From Phytophthora quininea (Eukaryota > Oomycota > Peronosporomycetes > Peronosporales > Peronosporaceae), in the NCBI GenBank assembly GCA_011947345.1, contig JAAVTG010000365.1:1-64000 (forward strand): DNA of 64,000 bases. Reading direction: 5' to 3'. This document shows, in pieces, positions 21,541 through 31,969 of the stretch (position 1 is the stretch's first letter; every line of letters starts with the position of its first letter). The notes beneath the pieces were generated by a model. The model saw only the letters and a program-made list of their open reading frames with translations, was not told the DNA's origin and did not search any database. The translations under genes and the position numbers were made by a program.

Positions 21541-23672
21541 ACCAGTCGTGTCGCTGTTCGGACACAACGCCGCAGCCTTCGGCTGCACGTTGTGCCCGTT
21601 CAGCGCCTGCCAACTGGCAGACCTCCGCGGCCACCGCCGATCTAAGCACCGCAAGGACAGCTTTGTTGACTACTTTCATGCAGACTGCAGCTGCTTGGCC
21701 ACCTTCCTGGCACGCTCGGCCGCCACTCTTCACTCTCATACGTGTGGTGAAGAGCGGCGCGAACGAGGTGTCTCTGCTAGCACCACAGTGTCTGCTGGGG
21801 ACGCGGTGAATGGAGCCGAGGCACCACGTCCCACTCCTACGCCCGCGAAACCACCTGCCCATACCACGACAGTATTTGCAGCAGCAGTGACGTCCCCCCG
21901 CTCCAGCTGTGCTGGTGGTAAACGCCGACGATTGAACCCCGCCAGCGACGATGTGTCCGCATCTGTCTCCGAAATTGTGCCAAGTTCCCTCAGACTCGCT
22001 GACGTACCGTTGCCGGCTGCCGCGGTGAAGACTGCCTGTCGCCGGCTTACGACTAGGTGGGGCCCGAGTAGATACAGAATCGACGCTTCCTCGTCTTCAA
22101 GCGAGGCCATCCCGGACACGCCAGTGGACGGATGGACCACGGTGGATCCCCTCGCGACAGGTATCAAGACGACCAGGGCGACCGCTTCGTGCTCGGGTGA
22201 GCGACGACCGCGGTCATATATCCGATGGGGGCCTCGCCTTGTCCTCCACACTGACTCCCCGCCGAGCCAGTGGTCGAGGCAGTCCAGTCCGCTTCGACCC
22301 CCCGGCCAAACCCACCATCCCCTCGTCAACCACCTTCCCCGATCACCTGGCGAGACTTAGCATCGGTGTGGAGGCAGCCTGCTCACTCGTCGGCCCCATT
22401 GGTGGAGCCACGCTCCAGCGCTGACCCCCAATTGAGCTCCCCGCTGCGGGCCTCGCGCGCGGCGCTAATGGGGACCAGACGGATAACGTCGGTAATCCCG
22501 CCCAAGCTTCCGCTCGCCGACGGACGCGCCGACGCAAGCAGTATCACGCGAAGAACTTGCTCTGTGCGATGGACGTGGATTCGTCAGCCATGACTGAGGA
22601 GTAGCTGCTCCAGTTGATGGGGCCTGCAGAGGCAATCCAGCTTCTGGTGGTGCTGGCGCGGCGCTCTTTTCGCCGTCAGGACCAATTATCTGGACCTGCT
22701 CGCAATTTCTGCCCGATCCTGCAACTACCAACAATGTTGCCGAGTACAGAGGCCTACTCGCGGGTATCTCCGGCGTGCTGCTTCATGGGGTCCAGCGACT
22801 CCGAATTGAGGGAGACAGCACTCTCATCGTGGAGCAGGTCAAGGGAAGATACGCCTGTCGGAGCAAGACGCTGCAGCGGCTGCGGCGTGAAGCTCGAGGA
22901 CTTCTCGGCCGCTTCGCATCCTACAGCATCCAGCACATCGATCGATCGCTCAACAAGGTGGCGGACGGGCTCGCCAATGAAGCCCTCCGGTCTCGGAGGA
23001 CGAGCGTCAAGTGCAGCAAGCACCCAAACAACCCACCGACGGGCTGCTGGCAAACACAGCAGCTGAACATTGGCGAACCATCCCCGCGTCAGCTCCGCCC
23101 TCCCCGCCGACCGATCAACACGAGCCGACCCCGGCCGACGGAGCCGAGATCGAGCGCCGAGATGGCGGACCAGCTTTCCCTCGCCCTGATCTCCCTAGTG
23201 ATGCTGTTCCAGTACGACGGTCAATTCTTCGCTTGCGAGCCCTCGACGAGGACGGGAAAGAAGCAGCGGCATCGGCCGTGGCAGCCGTCGCCTCCTCATT
23301 CGAAGCAAAGCTAGCAGATGCAACAGACTGGGAAACTGGCGAAGACTATTTGACGGAGATGACGCACCACCTGTACGAGACCCTGTCGCCATTCTCAGTC
23401 CGGACAGGTGGCCGACAGGCCTCGCCCCATGACTCGACCGCTCCACGGCCTGCCTCACAGGACACCAGACCTACATCCAGCCAGACCCGATTGGAGGAAG
23501 CGCTTGCGGCGCTACGGGCTACTCAGCGACACAAGGGAGATGATCGGACCGCTGTCAAGAAGGCCAGCCGCAAGGTGGGCCGAATCCGCACGGCGATCCG
23601 CCGGCAATATTTCCGCAGCCGTTTTCGACTGAAGGGAAAAGATTGTGTCGCAGAAATTCTGCGGTTAGCAGA
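21541..23672 (+). pseudogene. RLE-type LINE, 5' part: zinc finger and RNase H
   Basis: First part of one large LINE polyprotein. Around 21570-21640 a C2H2 finger (CTLCPFSACQLADLRGHRRSKH spans C-x2-C-x12-H-x4-H), followed by a Pro/Ala/Ser-rich region. At about 22610-22995 lies an RNase HI domain of the archaea/plant-like type: VDGACRGNPASGGAGAALF, NNVAEYRGLLAG, IEGDSTLIVEQVKG and KVADGLANEAL supply the four catalytic acids D, E, D, D. The frame then passes to 23011-23672, ending AVKKASRKVGRIRTAIRRQY and EILRLADT, where a Tc1 element is inserted. Stops and frame changes occur near 22600 and 23010. Confidence 0.72.
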
Positions 23673-23674
23673 TA
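23673..23674. repeat. TA target duplication, left side of Tc1 element
   Basis: TA directly before the terminal repeat, repeated at 25249-25250. Deleting the element and one TA leaves the LINE frame open across the junction. Confidence 0.85.
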
Positions 23675-23907
23675 CACTGCGCGACAGATCACATCGGACA
23701 CCAGCTTGTCGTGTTGTATCGGCGTCAATACTGCGAGTTAGCCTATGCTATTTAGATATATGCGAGTTGTAGACAGAAGAAATAGCCTAGTAGCGCTAAC
23801 GAGCGCAAATTCGATCTCTGTTGGGGAACTCCCATACAACTTTCCACTTTCAGCACTACGACAGATCAGATCGGACAGTAAACGCATACAAAACCCAAGT
23901 GTATTTT
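23675..23907 (+). repeat. Left terminal inverted repeat of Tc1 element
   Basis: Contains the outer direct repeat at 23682-23700 and the inner at 23859-23877, the presumed transposase binding sites. Confidence 0.95.
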
Positions 23908-23988
23908 TAGGTGGAAATTGGTGGTCACAGCACTTGTGCGTGGGTGACTGGTTGAGAAGACCGCGCAGTGCAGGGCTCACAATAGAAT

Positions 23989-25012
23989 ATGCCGAAGACC
24001 AAGAAACCCCCTTAACGGAGCGAGAGAGGGGAAGATTGACGGCCTGTTCGAGGCTGGAATGTCCAAGCGCGCCATCGTGCGTAGCCTCGGCTGCAGCCCC
24101 GACACCATCTGCCGTGCACTGGCTACCAAGCCTCCGCCCAAGGCACGCAAGAACGCGAAGCCCCTCAAACAATGTGGAGCGCCACCAGTGCTGACGGACC
24201 GGGAGATCAGGCGTCTTGTGCGCAGGGCGTCCCACGGCGAGCACTCGGCGGCGCAGTTGAAGGCCGAGTTGCAAATCGACGTACACGTGAGGACCATCCA
24301 GCGCGTCCTTGCAAGGGTCGACTGGCTGGTCTTCACGAAAATGGTCAACACACTTCCGCTCAAGCCTGAAGACATGGCCGCTCGCACGGCGTGGTCAACG
24401 GAGAAGCTGTTGCTGAAAGATGCCGGGTCCTATTGGGATTCCATTATCTTCTCGGACGAGAAGAAGTGGAACCTCGATGGGCCCGACGGCTTTCAGCAAT
24501 ATTGAGGGACTTGCGGCGTCCTCCCCGAAGGACAAAACGAAGGCAAGCAGGGGAGGATCAGTGATGGTTTGGGCTGCGTTTAGTGGGCGAGGTAAGTCCC
24601 AGCTTGCGGTTTTGAATGGGAAGCAAAACTCGGACGACTACGTGTACACGTTGTCCGAGTTCTTGCTTCCTACGCACATTCAAACTACGGTCTAGACTTT
24701 ATCTTCCAACAAGACAATGCAAGTATTCACACCTCAGCCCGCACTAAGGACTTCTTTGCGAGCCAGGAAGTCAAGGTGCTTGACTGGCCTTCGAAGTCGC
24801 CAGACTTAAACCCTATTGAAAACTTATGGTCAATAATGAGCCGTCGGGTTTACCGAAACGGTAAGCAGTTCGACAAGGTGTGTGATCTGAAGGATGCACT
24901 CTTCGAAGCATGGGATTCCATCCCTCTTGCGTTACTGCAGTCGCTGCTTGAGTCGATGCCTCGTCGCTGCTTAGAGGTTGTTGCCAAGAAAGGAGATAGA
25001 ACGCATTACTAA
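23989..25012 (+). CDS. Tc1 transposase (DD34E), frameshifted
   Basis: Reads from ATG 23989 (MPKTKKP) with a frame change at the C5 run near 24010. Helix-turn-helix region: IDGLFEAGMSKRAIVRSLGC and TDREIRRLVRRAS. First catalytic Asp in IIFSDEKKWNLDGPDGF; a stop and frame change near 24500-24560; GGSVMVWAAFSGRGKSQLAV; second Asp in FIFQQDNASIHTSARTKDFF; and the Glu in DWPSKSPDLNPIENLW, exactly 34 residues on. C-terminus LEVVAKKGDRTHY, with the stop just before the right terminal repeat. The breaks are at short homopolymers or single bases, so with perfect terminal repeats the gene may be intact in vivo. Confidence 0.88.
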
Positions 25013-25015
25013 GGG

Positions 25016-25248
25016 AAAATACACTTGGGTTTTGTATGCGTTTACTGTCCGATCTGATCTGTCGTAGTGCTGAAAGTGGAAAGTTGTATGGGAGTTCCCC
25101 AACAGAGATCGAATTTGCGCTCGTTAGCGCTACTAGGCTATTTCTTCTGTCTACAACTCGCATATATCTAAATAGCATAGGCTAACTCGCAGTATTGACG
25201 CCGATACAACACGACAAGCTGGTGTCCGATGTGATCTGTCGCGCAGTG
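25016..25248 (-). repeat. Right terminal inverted repeat of Tc1 element
   Basis: Reverse complement of 23675-23907. Inner direct repeat at 25046-25064, outer at 25223-25241. The transposase stop codon lies only four bases inside it. Confidence 0.95.
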
Positions 25249-25274
25249 TACAAGAGGCACGGCAGCGGCGGAGT
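25249..25274 (+). pseudogene. Remnant of the RLE-type LINE between two inserted elements
   Basis: Only 26 bp of LINE coding sequence separate the TA of the Tc1 element from the target duplication of hAT 2. In the LINE frame it reads TRGTAAAES. Confidence 0.8.
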
Positions 25275-25282
25275 CCACAGAG
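25275..25282 (+). repeat. 8-bp target-site duplication (left) of hAT 2
   Basis: CCACAGAG, exactly repeated at 27261-27268; eight bases is the hallmark of hAT insertion. Confidence 0.95.
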
Positions 25283-27260
25283 CAGGGTTGTGAAAAAACA
25301 ATTGCACTTTCAAATAACTCAAATAAAACACACGAAATTATTGATTGAGCGAGGTCCCAATCAGGTGCAAATAGTCTTCCACTCCAGCGCGGCGTTCACC
25401 TTGCGATTCTCTTGGTCTTGCGAGGTCAGAAGCTCTCAACGCATCGATAATGCGCAAGCGGTGGGTTGCTTTCCCTGTCGACCTAACGGTTCCACGGAGA
25501 CAGTCCTGTGAGGCTACGGTATGCTCTCTCACTTTGCTATTCTCTGCGAAACCCCAACACCACCCAGCTTCTCCCCTCAATTCCTGCTCTCTACGTCATG
25601 TAAACCCCCAACACTGCTCTCCCGACGCCTCGTCAACTATGTGAGGTGCTCTTCGAAGACCGTGACAACCGCTATCATTGTCGTCTGTGTCCTGGCAGCC
25701 GAGCCGAGCCAAGCCACGCAACGGCGGCTACACGTCGGTGTTGGATCATTTGGAACGCGCCCACCGCGGCATGTACTTGGACGAGTACTTTGTGCTGGCA
25801 CGCCGCCCCAACACGCTCGATGCCTTCGTTCGTGTCACCGTCGACGAAGCAATCATGAATCGTTACCACTGGCTCGACTGGGTGGTGATGGAACACCACG
25901 AGCTGAGCTTTTGTGAAAAGAAGCGAGCGCGCAAGTATTCGTCGCTACGCCCCATCAGCAGGGTGCAGCTGAAGAGCGACCTCGAAGCTGTTGAGCTCGC
26001 CGTGCAAGCACGAATCCGTCGTCGCCTTGCTGGCAAGCCTTTGGCTTTCTGATAGACGCCTGGACGGAGGCAGGTACCCATTACGCCGCTGTCATCGCCG
26101 TGACACCGTCGCTAAGCGACGGCAACATCGGTGAAAAGTTCCTACTCGTGTTCTCCCCGTTTGTCGACGAAAGAGCTATGAACACAGACTCGTTCATAGA
26201 GCTTCTCGACTACGCCATGGATGTCTATCGGCTTCAGCTCGAACACCTACAGTTCTACGTATGTGATCATGCGTCTGTCAACGGGAGTCTTTCAAATCGA
26301 ACAAGCGTCCCAATGATCGGGTGTGCTAGCCACCGCCTGCAGCTAGCCGTCGAGTGGCTTCTTGAGCCGGATGCAAACCTTATCAACAAGGTGCACCGCT
26401 TAATGACAAAACTCAACACTGTAAAACATCGCCACGCTTTACGTGATGTCGGCGCGTTGATGCCGATTACCAACACTGTGACACGATGGAGCAGCACTCA
26501 CGCAATGCTGGACCGTTACCTGGATATTGCTGAATGGATCGACCATTCCGACAGAACCCTTCTTGACGTTTTGCTAACGCCGCGTGAAGAAGCCGAGCTG
26601 GAATCTATATTTGAATCACTCCAGAAACTAGAGAGCGTGAACAAGAGGCTACAAGCAAGCGGCGTTGGGAAGCCTGAAGCGACTTTGTTAGATGTTCGTC
26701 GTCTATTTGACGCGACAATAAAGGAGTTCACATCAACTTCGAAGTACCTGAGTCCACGGGCAGTCAACGTCGTTAAAGCTCCACAGTTTGAAAGCGGCAT
26801 CGTCAAGGTTCTATCCGGTAAGGAGTCGACCCTGACTGCGGAAGAGTGTGAAGCGCTAAAGCGGCTTGAAGACACGGGCAGAAACGATGACGAAGATGAA
26901 GACGAAGATCTCCCATTTGCAGAACGCGTGCTCAGGGACAGCCGAAAGCCTCCTCGCTCACGTTACATTCGCCTTGGCTGGATCCCGTCTACTTCAAATG
27001 AAGTCGAGAGGTTGTTTTCTCGAGCCGGTCTTGTCTTCAGCATGCATCGCCGAGCTATGCATCCAACAACGCTAGAGACACTGCTTTTTCTAGAGTACAA
27101 CAGGGATCACTGGGATCCACAGCTTGTAGCAACTGCGATCCGGCAGGAAGTGCGCAACACTAGACAGCGCCGCGATTGAAAAAAGTTGCAATAAACAAAT
27201 TATTGATTGACTCGATTCTTCGGGCTCAACTAAATAACAATCTTATTTTTCACAACCCTG
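25283..27260 (+). mobile_element. hAT element 2, complete
   Basis: 1978 bp with 15-bp terminal inverted repeats CAGGGTTGTGAAAAA (25283-25297) and TTTTTCACAACCCTG (27246-27260) and 8-bp target duplications. It carries a single transposase gene on the plus strand. Inserted in the RLE-type LINE 26 bp from the Tc1 element; the LINE frame continues across when it is removed. Confidence 0.95.
25521..27179 (+). CDS. hAT transposase 2, two or three frameshifts
   Basis: The BED-type zinc finger is split between frames: YHCRLCPGSRAE near 25670, then YTSVLDHLERAHRGMYLDEY at 25731-25790. The frame changes again at the TTT near 26040, where FLIDAWTEAGTHYAAVIAVT begins the core. Then FYVCDHASVNGSLSN (catalytic Asp), GCASHRLQLAVEWLL, NTVTRWSSTHAMLDRY, an acidic patch (DDEDEDEDLPF) and a clean C-terminal dimerisation domain (WIPSTSNEVERLFSRAGLVF, THPTTLETLLFLEYN-like). 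Stop at 27177-27179. Distinct from hAT 1 in sequence. With exact terminal repeats and target duplications it is young, and the breaks may be sequence errors. Confidence 0.87.
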
Positions 27261-27268
27261 CCACAGAG
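27261..27268 (+). repeat. 8-bp target-site duplication (right) of hAT 2
   Basis: CCACAGAG directly after the right terminal repeat. Confidence 0.95.
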
Positions 27269-30032
27269 CCACCCACTTCTTCCCCTCCTGTGGCAGCGCC
27301 TTCCGCCGCGGCGAGATGCCCCATCGCCAAGACCGTATTGGAGGAGTATTTTACTGGCGTGAATACCGCCCGCACTAGCTTCGACGCTGGCGCTCCCATC
27401 GGCAGGGCTTTCCGTGAGGTTCTGGAGGAACTACCGCCTGCGTCGGAGGTTGGATCCGCATTTGTACAAGAAATCACGCTTGAAGAGGTCGAAGAGCAAC
27501 TACATCATGTATCTGCCACGTCCTCGCCAGGCCTTGACGGCGTTGGTTATGCCATTTTCAAGGTGTTCAGCTCAGAACTAATGCCACTGCTGCTGACCGC
27601 GTTTCGCTTCTGCTGGAAACATCAACGGATCCCTCGTAGCTGGAAGATGGGTGCTGTAAAGCTGCTCCATAAGAAGGGGATCCGCTCAAACCCGGGAACT
27701 GGAGACCAATCTGCTTGCAGCAAGCAGTGTACAAATTGTACGCGGGGATATTAGCGAGACGGTTTACTTGCTGGATGGAACGCAATGGGCGACACACCAA
27801 TGCTCAAAAAGGCTTCCGTTCCTTTAACGGGTGCGCCGATCACAACTACATCGCGTCCACCATGTCAGACCAAGCTCGACGCCAGCACCGCGCACTCTAT
27901 ATCATCTGGTACGACCTCCGAAATGCGTTCGGCAGCGTGCCCAATGAGATGATGTGGTATGTGCTCCACAAGCTCGGTGTTGCTCCATCTTTTGTAGCTA
28001 TGTGCCGCGACATCTACACGGATGCAGTGTTCATGGTGGCCAACGCTAAAGACGGCATGACGGCGCCGATTCACCAGCGCATCAGCGTCTTTCAGGGTTG
28101 TCCCCCTCAGTTCACATCTCTTCACAGCAACTCTCATACCTCTACTCCGTGCGCTGGAGAGGCTGAAGGACGTTGGGGTCGCGCTGTCAAGCGAGGACAA
28201 GCCCAGTGTTACAGCATACGCGGACGATCTCAAAGTCTTCAGCGGCTCCAAAGTCGCCGTCAAACGGCAGCACGACCTGATGCTTCGGTTCCTTAAGTGG
28301 AGTGGCATGCGGGCCAACGCGGGTAAATGCAGCTCCATGGGTGCTGCCCCTGGTACACACGGGGTTCTTCAGCAAGATAAGCTCAATCTCGCGATCCATG
28401 GCGATGAGATCCCGTGTCTAACGATGATGGAGAACTATTCCTACCTCGGGATCGGCGACGGGATGAATCACGAGCAGCGCCGACTTGAAATGGGCCCTCT
28501 GCCAGCCATGATTAAACACCACTCGACAGCGTTGTTTCAGTCGGGCCTCGCCCCTCGCAGGTCCTGAAGGCATACAAGGTGTACTTGCTGCCGCGACTCG
28601 AGTATGGGCTCCGATTCCTGAGACCCTTGGACAGCCAACTCGAAGGACTTGACGACCACATCAAACGGGGATTCCGTCATCTCCTTAAGCTCCCCAAACA
28701 AGCCACTAACGAGATTCTCTACTCACCAACATCGTGTGGGGGCTCGGACTACTACCCCTGCGAGAGATGCGCGCAGCGATCCAAATCGCCCATGGCTAGC
28801 AGCTCCTGCACTCCACCGACCCCGTCGTGCAGCGCATTGCCCGGACGCAACTGGGGCAGGTGGTGCGCAAACGCCACAACGTCGACGAGCAGCATTGGCA
28901 GCACACGGAGGGGCAGCTCCTGGCGGACTTCCTGAATGGGAAGCTCTCGAACCACCCGTATGCTCCAGCCAAGCGCCACCATGCCGACATTGAGGGGCTC
29001 TGGTCCGATCTCCAGAGACACATGCGCTCGTTTGATCTTCTGCTCGAAACGCGAGCGGCAGATGACTCGCCCTCACCGTCGTTGCCGACGTCGCGAGCAG
29101 TGCCAGTGCCGCGGGGACCACTAAACCTACGGGTGCCGCACCACAAAGACTGGCTTTGCCGTAAGAACGTCCTTCGCCACCTCAAATTGCACATCAAGTT
29201 GAAGCACCGCGACCGATGGCAAGCCATGAAGACCCAAGGGCGCACGGTGCGGGTCCACGGAAGACGGGGCAGCACCCTCGTGACGAATCCGCGGGGGCTG
29301 TGGGATGCAGACTATAACTTTGTGATGTGAGCGAGACTTGATGTCGTGGACACCAACTCGGCTCTTAAACGCTGGCGGCTGCGCGCACACCCAACCTGCC
29401 GATATCCGTCCTGCTCGCACGTGGAGACGCTACCCCATGTGCTGCAGCACTGCCCAGGAACGACAGAGGTCATCCGACAACGTCATGATGACGTCCTGAA
29501 AGCCATTGCAAACGAGCTGGAAGCTCAAGTCAAGAAGTCGAACGGCCGACTACAACTCCGTATTAACCAAACCGTTCCTGGTTATGATGGCCGAGCATTA
29601 CGTCCAGACATCCAGCTATATGATAAGACAGCCAGGACCGCTGCTATCGTGGACCTGGCCATCCCGTTTGATGCCCGGGACGGAGGTGACGGCTCTGGGC
29701 TCACCTGGGCCCACGATGAAAAACTGCGCAAGTACAAGCCAGTAGAGCAGCAACTCAAGGACCGTGGCTGGCGCGTGAAATTGGCGGCCATCGTCTATGG
29801 ATCCCTTGGGTCGGTAGCTTCGTCGAACCAGAAGACATACACGGAAACGCTGGGTCTGAGAAAACGCACAGGAAAATGCCTGGACCTGAAGCTGTCGGCG
29901 AAGGCAGTTCAAGGTAGTCGCAAAATCTGGAGGTGGCACGCGGCGCAACACATGCGCAACCAGCGCACCAGTCGTCGGGTGACGAGGACCGGGGAGGACC
30001 CGTCGCCACAACACCAACGGAGGCAGTCATAG
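27269..30032 (+). pseudogene. RLE-type LINE, 3' part: reverse transcriptase and restriction-like endonuclease
   Basis: The frame joins from 25274 through the hAT target site without a break. Reverse transcriptase motifs: SSPGLDGVGYAIFKVF, IPRSWKMGAVKLLHKKG, then after a frame change at 27691-27700 QQAVYKLYAGILARRF, YIIWYDLRNAFGSVPNEMMW, ISVFQGCP, a frame change at the C5 run 28102-28106, and catalytic YADDLKVFSG near 28218. Then YLLPRLEYGLRFL and a linker. The C-terminal region has a CCHC finger (CRYPSCSHVETLPHVLQHC, about 29399-29456) and the endonuclease motif RPDIQLYDKT with IVDLAIPFDARDG and KLRKYKPVE. This is the R2/NeSL-type layout, not the APE type. Stop at 30030-30032. Confidence 0.82.
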
Positions 30033-30428
30033 GCTCTCGCAGCCAAAGGGACACATCCAGTTAGGACTCTCCCTCAGTCAGGAACTCCCGACAACAAGTG
30101 CTCGATACAACACTCTCACGCACTTCAACAACGGTTCCTAACCTGACAAATACACCACACTTACAGGATCATTTCTATAGTACCTTCTTGTTCTGCTTAC
30201 ATTCCTAAGTAGACAACCTTAATACCTGCGAGGATCGAACTCGGTTTCGTTTATTGACTCGGGATGTCGGTGGCGCGCTGCAGGGCCTTCTTGGCCTTGC
30301 TCGCCCTCATTGATGAACGTCCGCTGTCGCCTATTCCAAGGCAGCGTGAGTGAGCGAAACGATATGAGTAGGTATTACCCCACATTTTTTTAATTCGTAG
30401 TGATGTAGCTGTCAAGACACTAGTACTT
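30033..30428. other. 3' flank of the LINE and spacer
   Basis: Probable 3' untranslated region of the RLE-type LINE up to roughly 30205, including the 43-bp shared block, followed by about 220 bp without recognisable coding sequence. Confidence 0.45.
30162..30204 (+). repeat. 43-bp block shared with 15764-15806
   Basis: One mismatch over 43 bp; lies 130 bp beyond the LINE stop codon, near where its 3' end is expected. Confidence 0.75.
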
Positions 30429-31241
30429 TCATCCACGTTTTGCTGTTCTTCGTGCCAATGCTGGTGGGTATAAAATATTTGATAACTTAGCGGCTACTCT
30501 GTATGCCTTTGAAGATCTATACGGGTGAGCTGTTGGTGCGATCGAGACGAAGTTGTTGCTGTACGGGGGCTGCCAGCCTTGCCAGTTGTCGTAGTCCAGC
30601 GGTGCCACGACGTCTTCGTCCTCGTCGTCCGACGTGATGGATTCCAGCAAGCTGGGCGTGTCGAGCTCCAGCTCCGAGCTTGTGGAGGGCGTCACGGGCA
30701 GTGAGGCCGTGCCCGAGTTGCCGTCGTCCAGCAAGAAGGCGACGAACTCGCGGCTGACGTCGTGCATGAGCACGTTGCAGCCGCGGTTGCCGTGGTTGAG
30801 CAGGGCGCTCTGCACGGCGGTCAGCAGCTGCAGCAGGGCCTTGCGGCGCTGCTCGACGACGGTCGGAACGCGCGCGCCGAAGAGCGTCTGTCTGGGGAAG
30901 TGCTTCTTGACGATGCTGCGCAGCCAGCGGCACTCGGCCTTGCACGAGTGGGCGGGCTGCAGCTGCCGCAGCAGGCGCTTCTGGAAGCTCCGGAACTGCT
31001 CGAAGCTGTGGCGGGTGGTCCACGTCGTGGCGGCGGCGCCCTTGGGCTGGCAGGTCAAGTGCAGCGCGTACTGCACGCCGTGGCGGCTCGTGGCGCTGGT
31101 CATCTCGAGCTGCAGGTGCTGGATCCACGCCACCGACTCGGGCAGCGGCTTGATGGCCGGCGACGACCGTTTGCGCGAGGCGAACGAGTTGTAGGATGTC
31201 GGAGGAGGAACTGGCATTGCTGCCATCGTTGGAGACGTCAT
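30429..31241 (-). CDS. PX (phox homology) domain protein
   Basis: Intact single-exon gene of about 270 codons. PX domains bind phosphoinositides, mainly PI3P on endosomes, so an endosomal sorting or membrane role is likely (inference). The domain covers about residues 35-165: VQYALHLTCQ, WTTRHSFEQFRSFQKRLLRQ, HFPRQTLFGA, VVEQRRKALLQLLTAVQSAL and HDVSREFVAFLLDD. The C-terminus has an acidic patch (SDDEDEDVV) and YRSSKAYRVAAKLSNILYPP. The start at 31241 (MTSPTMAAM) is preferred over 31415 because an initiator-like element lies 19 nt upstream. GC-rich like the 1-5.5 kb genes and unlike its flanks: a single-gene island in transposon DNA. Confidence 0.83.
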   Translation of the reverse strand: MTSPTMAAMPVPPPTSYNSFASRKRSSPAIKPLPESVAWIQHLQLEMTSATSRHGVQYALHLTCQPKGAAATTWTTRHSFEQFRSFQKRLLRQLQPAHSCKAECRWLRSIVKKHFPRQTLFGARVPTVVEQRRKALLQLLTAVQSALLNHGNRGCNVLMHDVSREFVAFLLDDGNSGTASLPVTPSTSSELELDTPSLLESITSDDEDEDVVAPLDYDNWQGWQPPYSNNFVSIAPTAHPYRSSKAYRVAAKLSNILYPPALARRTAKRG

Positions 31242-31259
31242 GTGTGTCGACGCAAGAGC

Positions 31260-31275
31260 AAGTTCTGAAGTGAGC
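31260..31275 (-). promoter_or_regulatory. Initiator-like element of the PX gene
   Basis: Minus-strand GCTCACTTCAGAACTT matches 13 of 16 positions of the oomycete initiator consensus, 19 nt before the chosen ATG. Confidence 0.5.
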
Positions 31276-31969
31276 TTGGCGATGCACGACAACCGACACA
31301 CGACACAGCTGCCAATAGCCTGGTGCCAATCGAGCCGGCCGTGGCGATTATGAACAGCCTGGTGGCAAGGCATACGGACGGGAGTAATATTTGCCCACAA
31401 TCTCGTGCCGAGCACCGCGCGTTGACGCTGCTGGAGATGGCTTCTCGCGGGGGAATGTTGGCGCCAGAATCCAGGCAGGTAGATCCACCGCAGTTCGTAC
31501 CGGGTACTCGCCTGCAGCTACATAGTCAAGACCAGATCAACGCGGCTGGACAGGCTTGCGGCCAGACAGCTTACGGTCGGCGGCGACCATCATCACTGTC
31601 GACATGCAAATCCCTTGGCATTGCCGTGTTCAACTGCAGCTCCGAGCTGAGCTAGTGCATCTGGCGCAAACCGATTCAAGACTAAACACTTCTCACATCG
31701 GCGCAAGTGTAGAGAGGCGCGCTGTACGAAACTCGCGATATCTACGATGGAATGGTAGTTCCCAATAAATAAAAAATCGTGTCTTCAGCGATGGTATGCT
31801 GACAAGAAGTCTCCCCATTTGTTGGGAAACCGCTTGCAACGTTCAACCTGTGCACGTTTTCGTCGTGTTCGCTCTCCGGGCCATGGGGACGTCACAGCCA
31901 CTGCCAATTCTCCCAAATCGATGCTTGCAGATTCCGCATCAGCTATAAAATCCAACTCATCCAACATCT
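31276..31969. other. Spacer upstream of the PX gene
   Basis: No supported gene. A minus-strand frame of 60 residues at 31785-31967 (MLDELDFIADAESA) lies at the position of the short-ORF module that follows membrane copy A, but similarity is too weak to call. Confidence 0.4.

Larger units (their letters stand above)
23675..25248 (+). mobile_element. Tc1/mariner DNA transposon with perfect 233-bp terminal inverted repeats
   Basis: 1574 bp flanked by TA. Terminal inverted repeats at 23675-23907 and 25016-25248 appear identical over their whole length by eye. Each begins CACTGCGCGACAG and carries two 19-bp direct repeats differing at one base (outer CGACAGATCACATCGGACA, inner CGACAGATCAGATCGGACA), which is the IR/DR layout of some Tc1 elements. 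It codes for a DD34E transposase. Perfect repeats mean a very recent insertion. Confidence 0.95.

Noticed and set aside
30517..31329. Second long minus-strand frame over the PX gene
   Set aside because: Ala/Arg-rich shadow frame produced by high GC; the PX domain is in the other frame.
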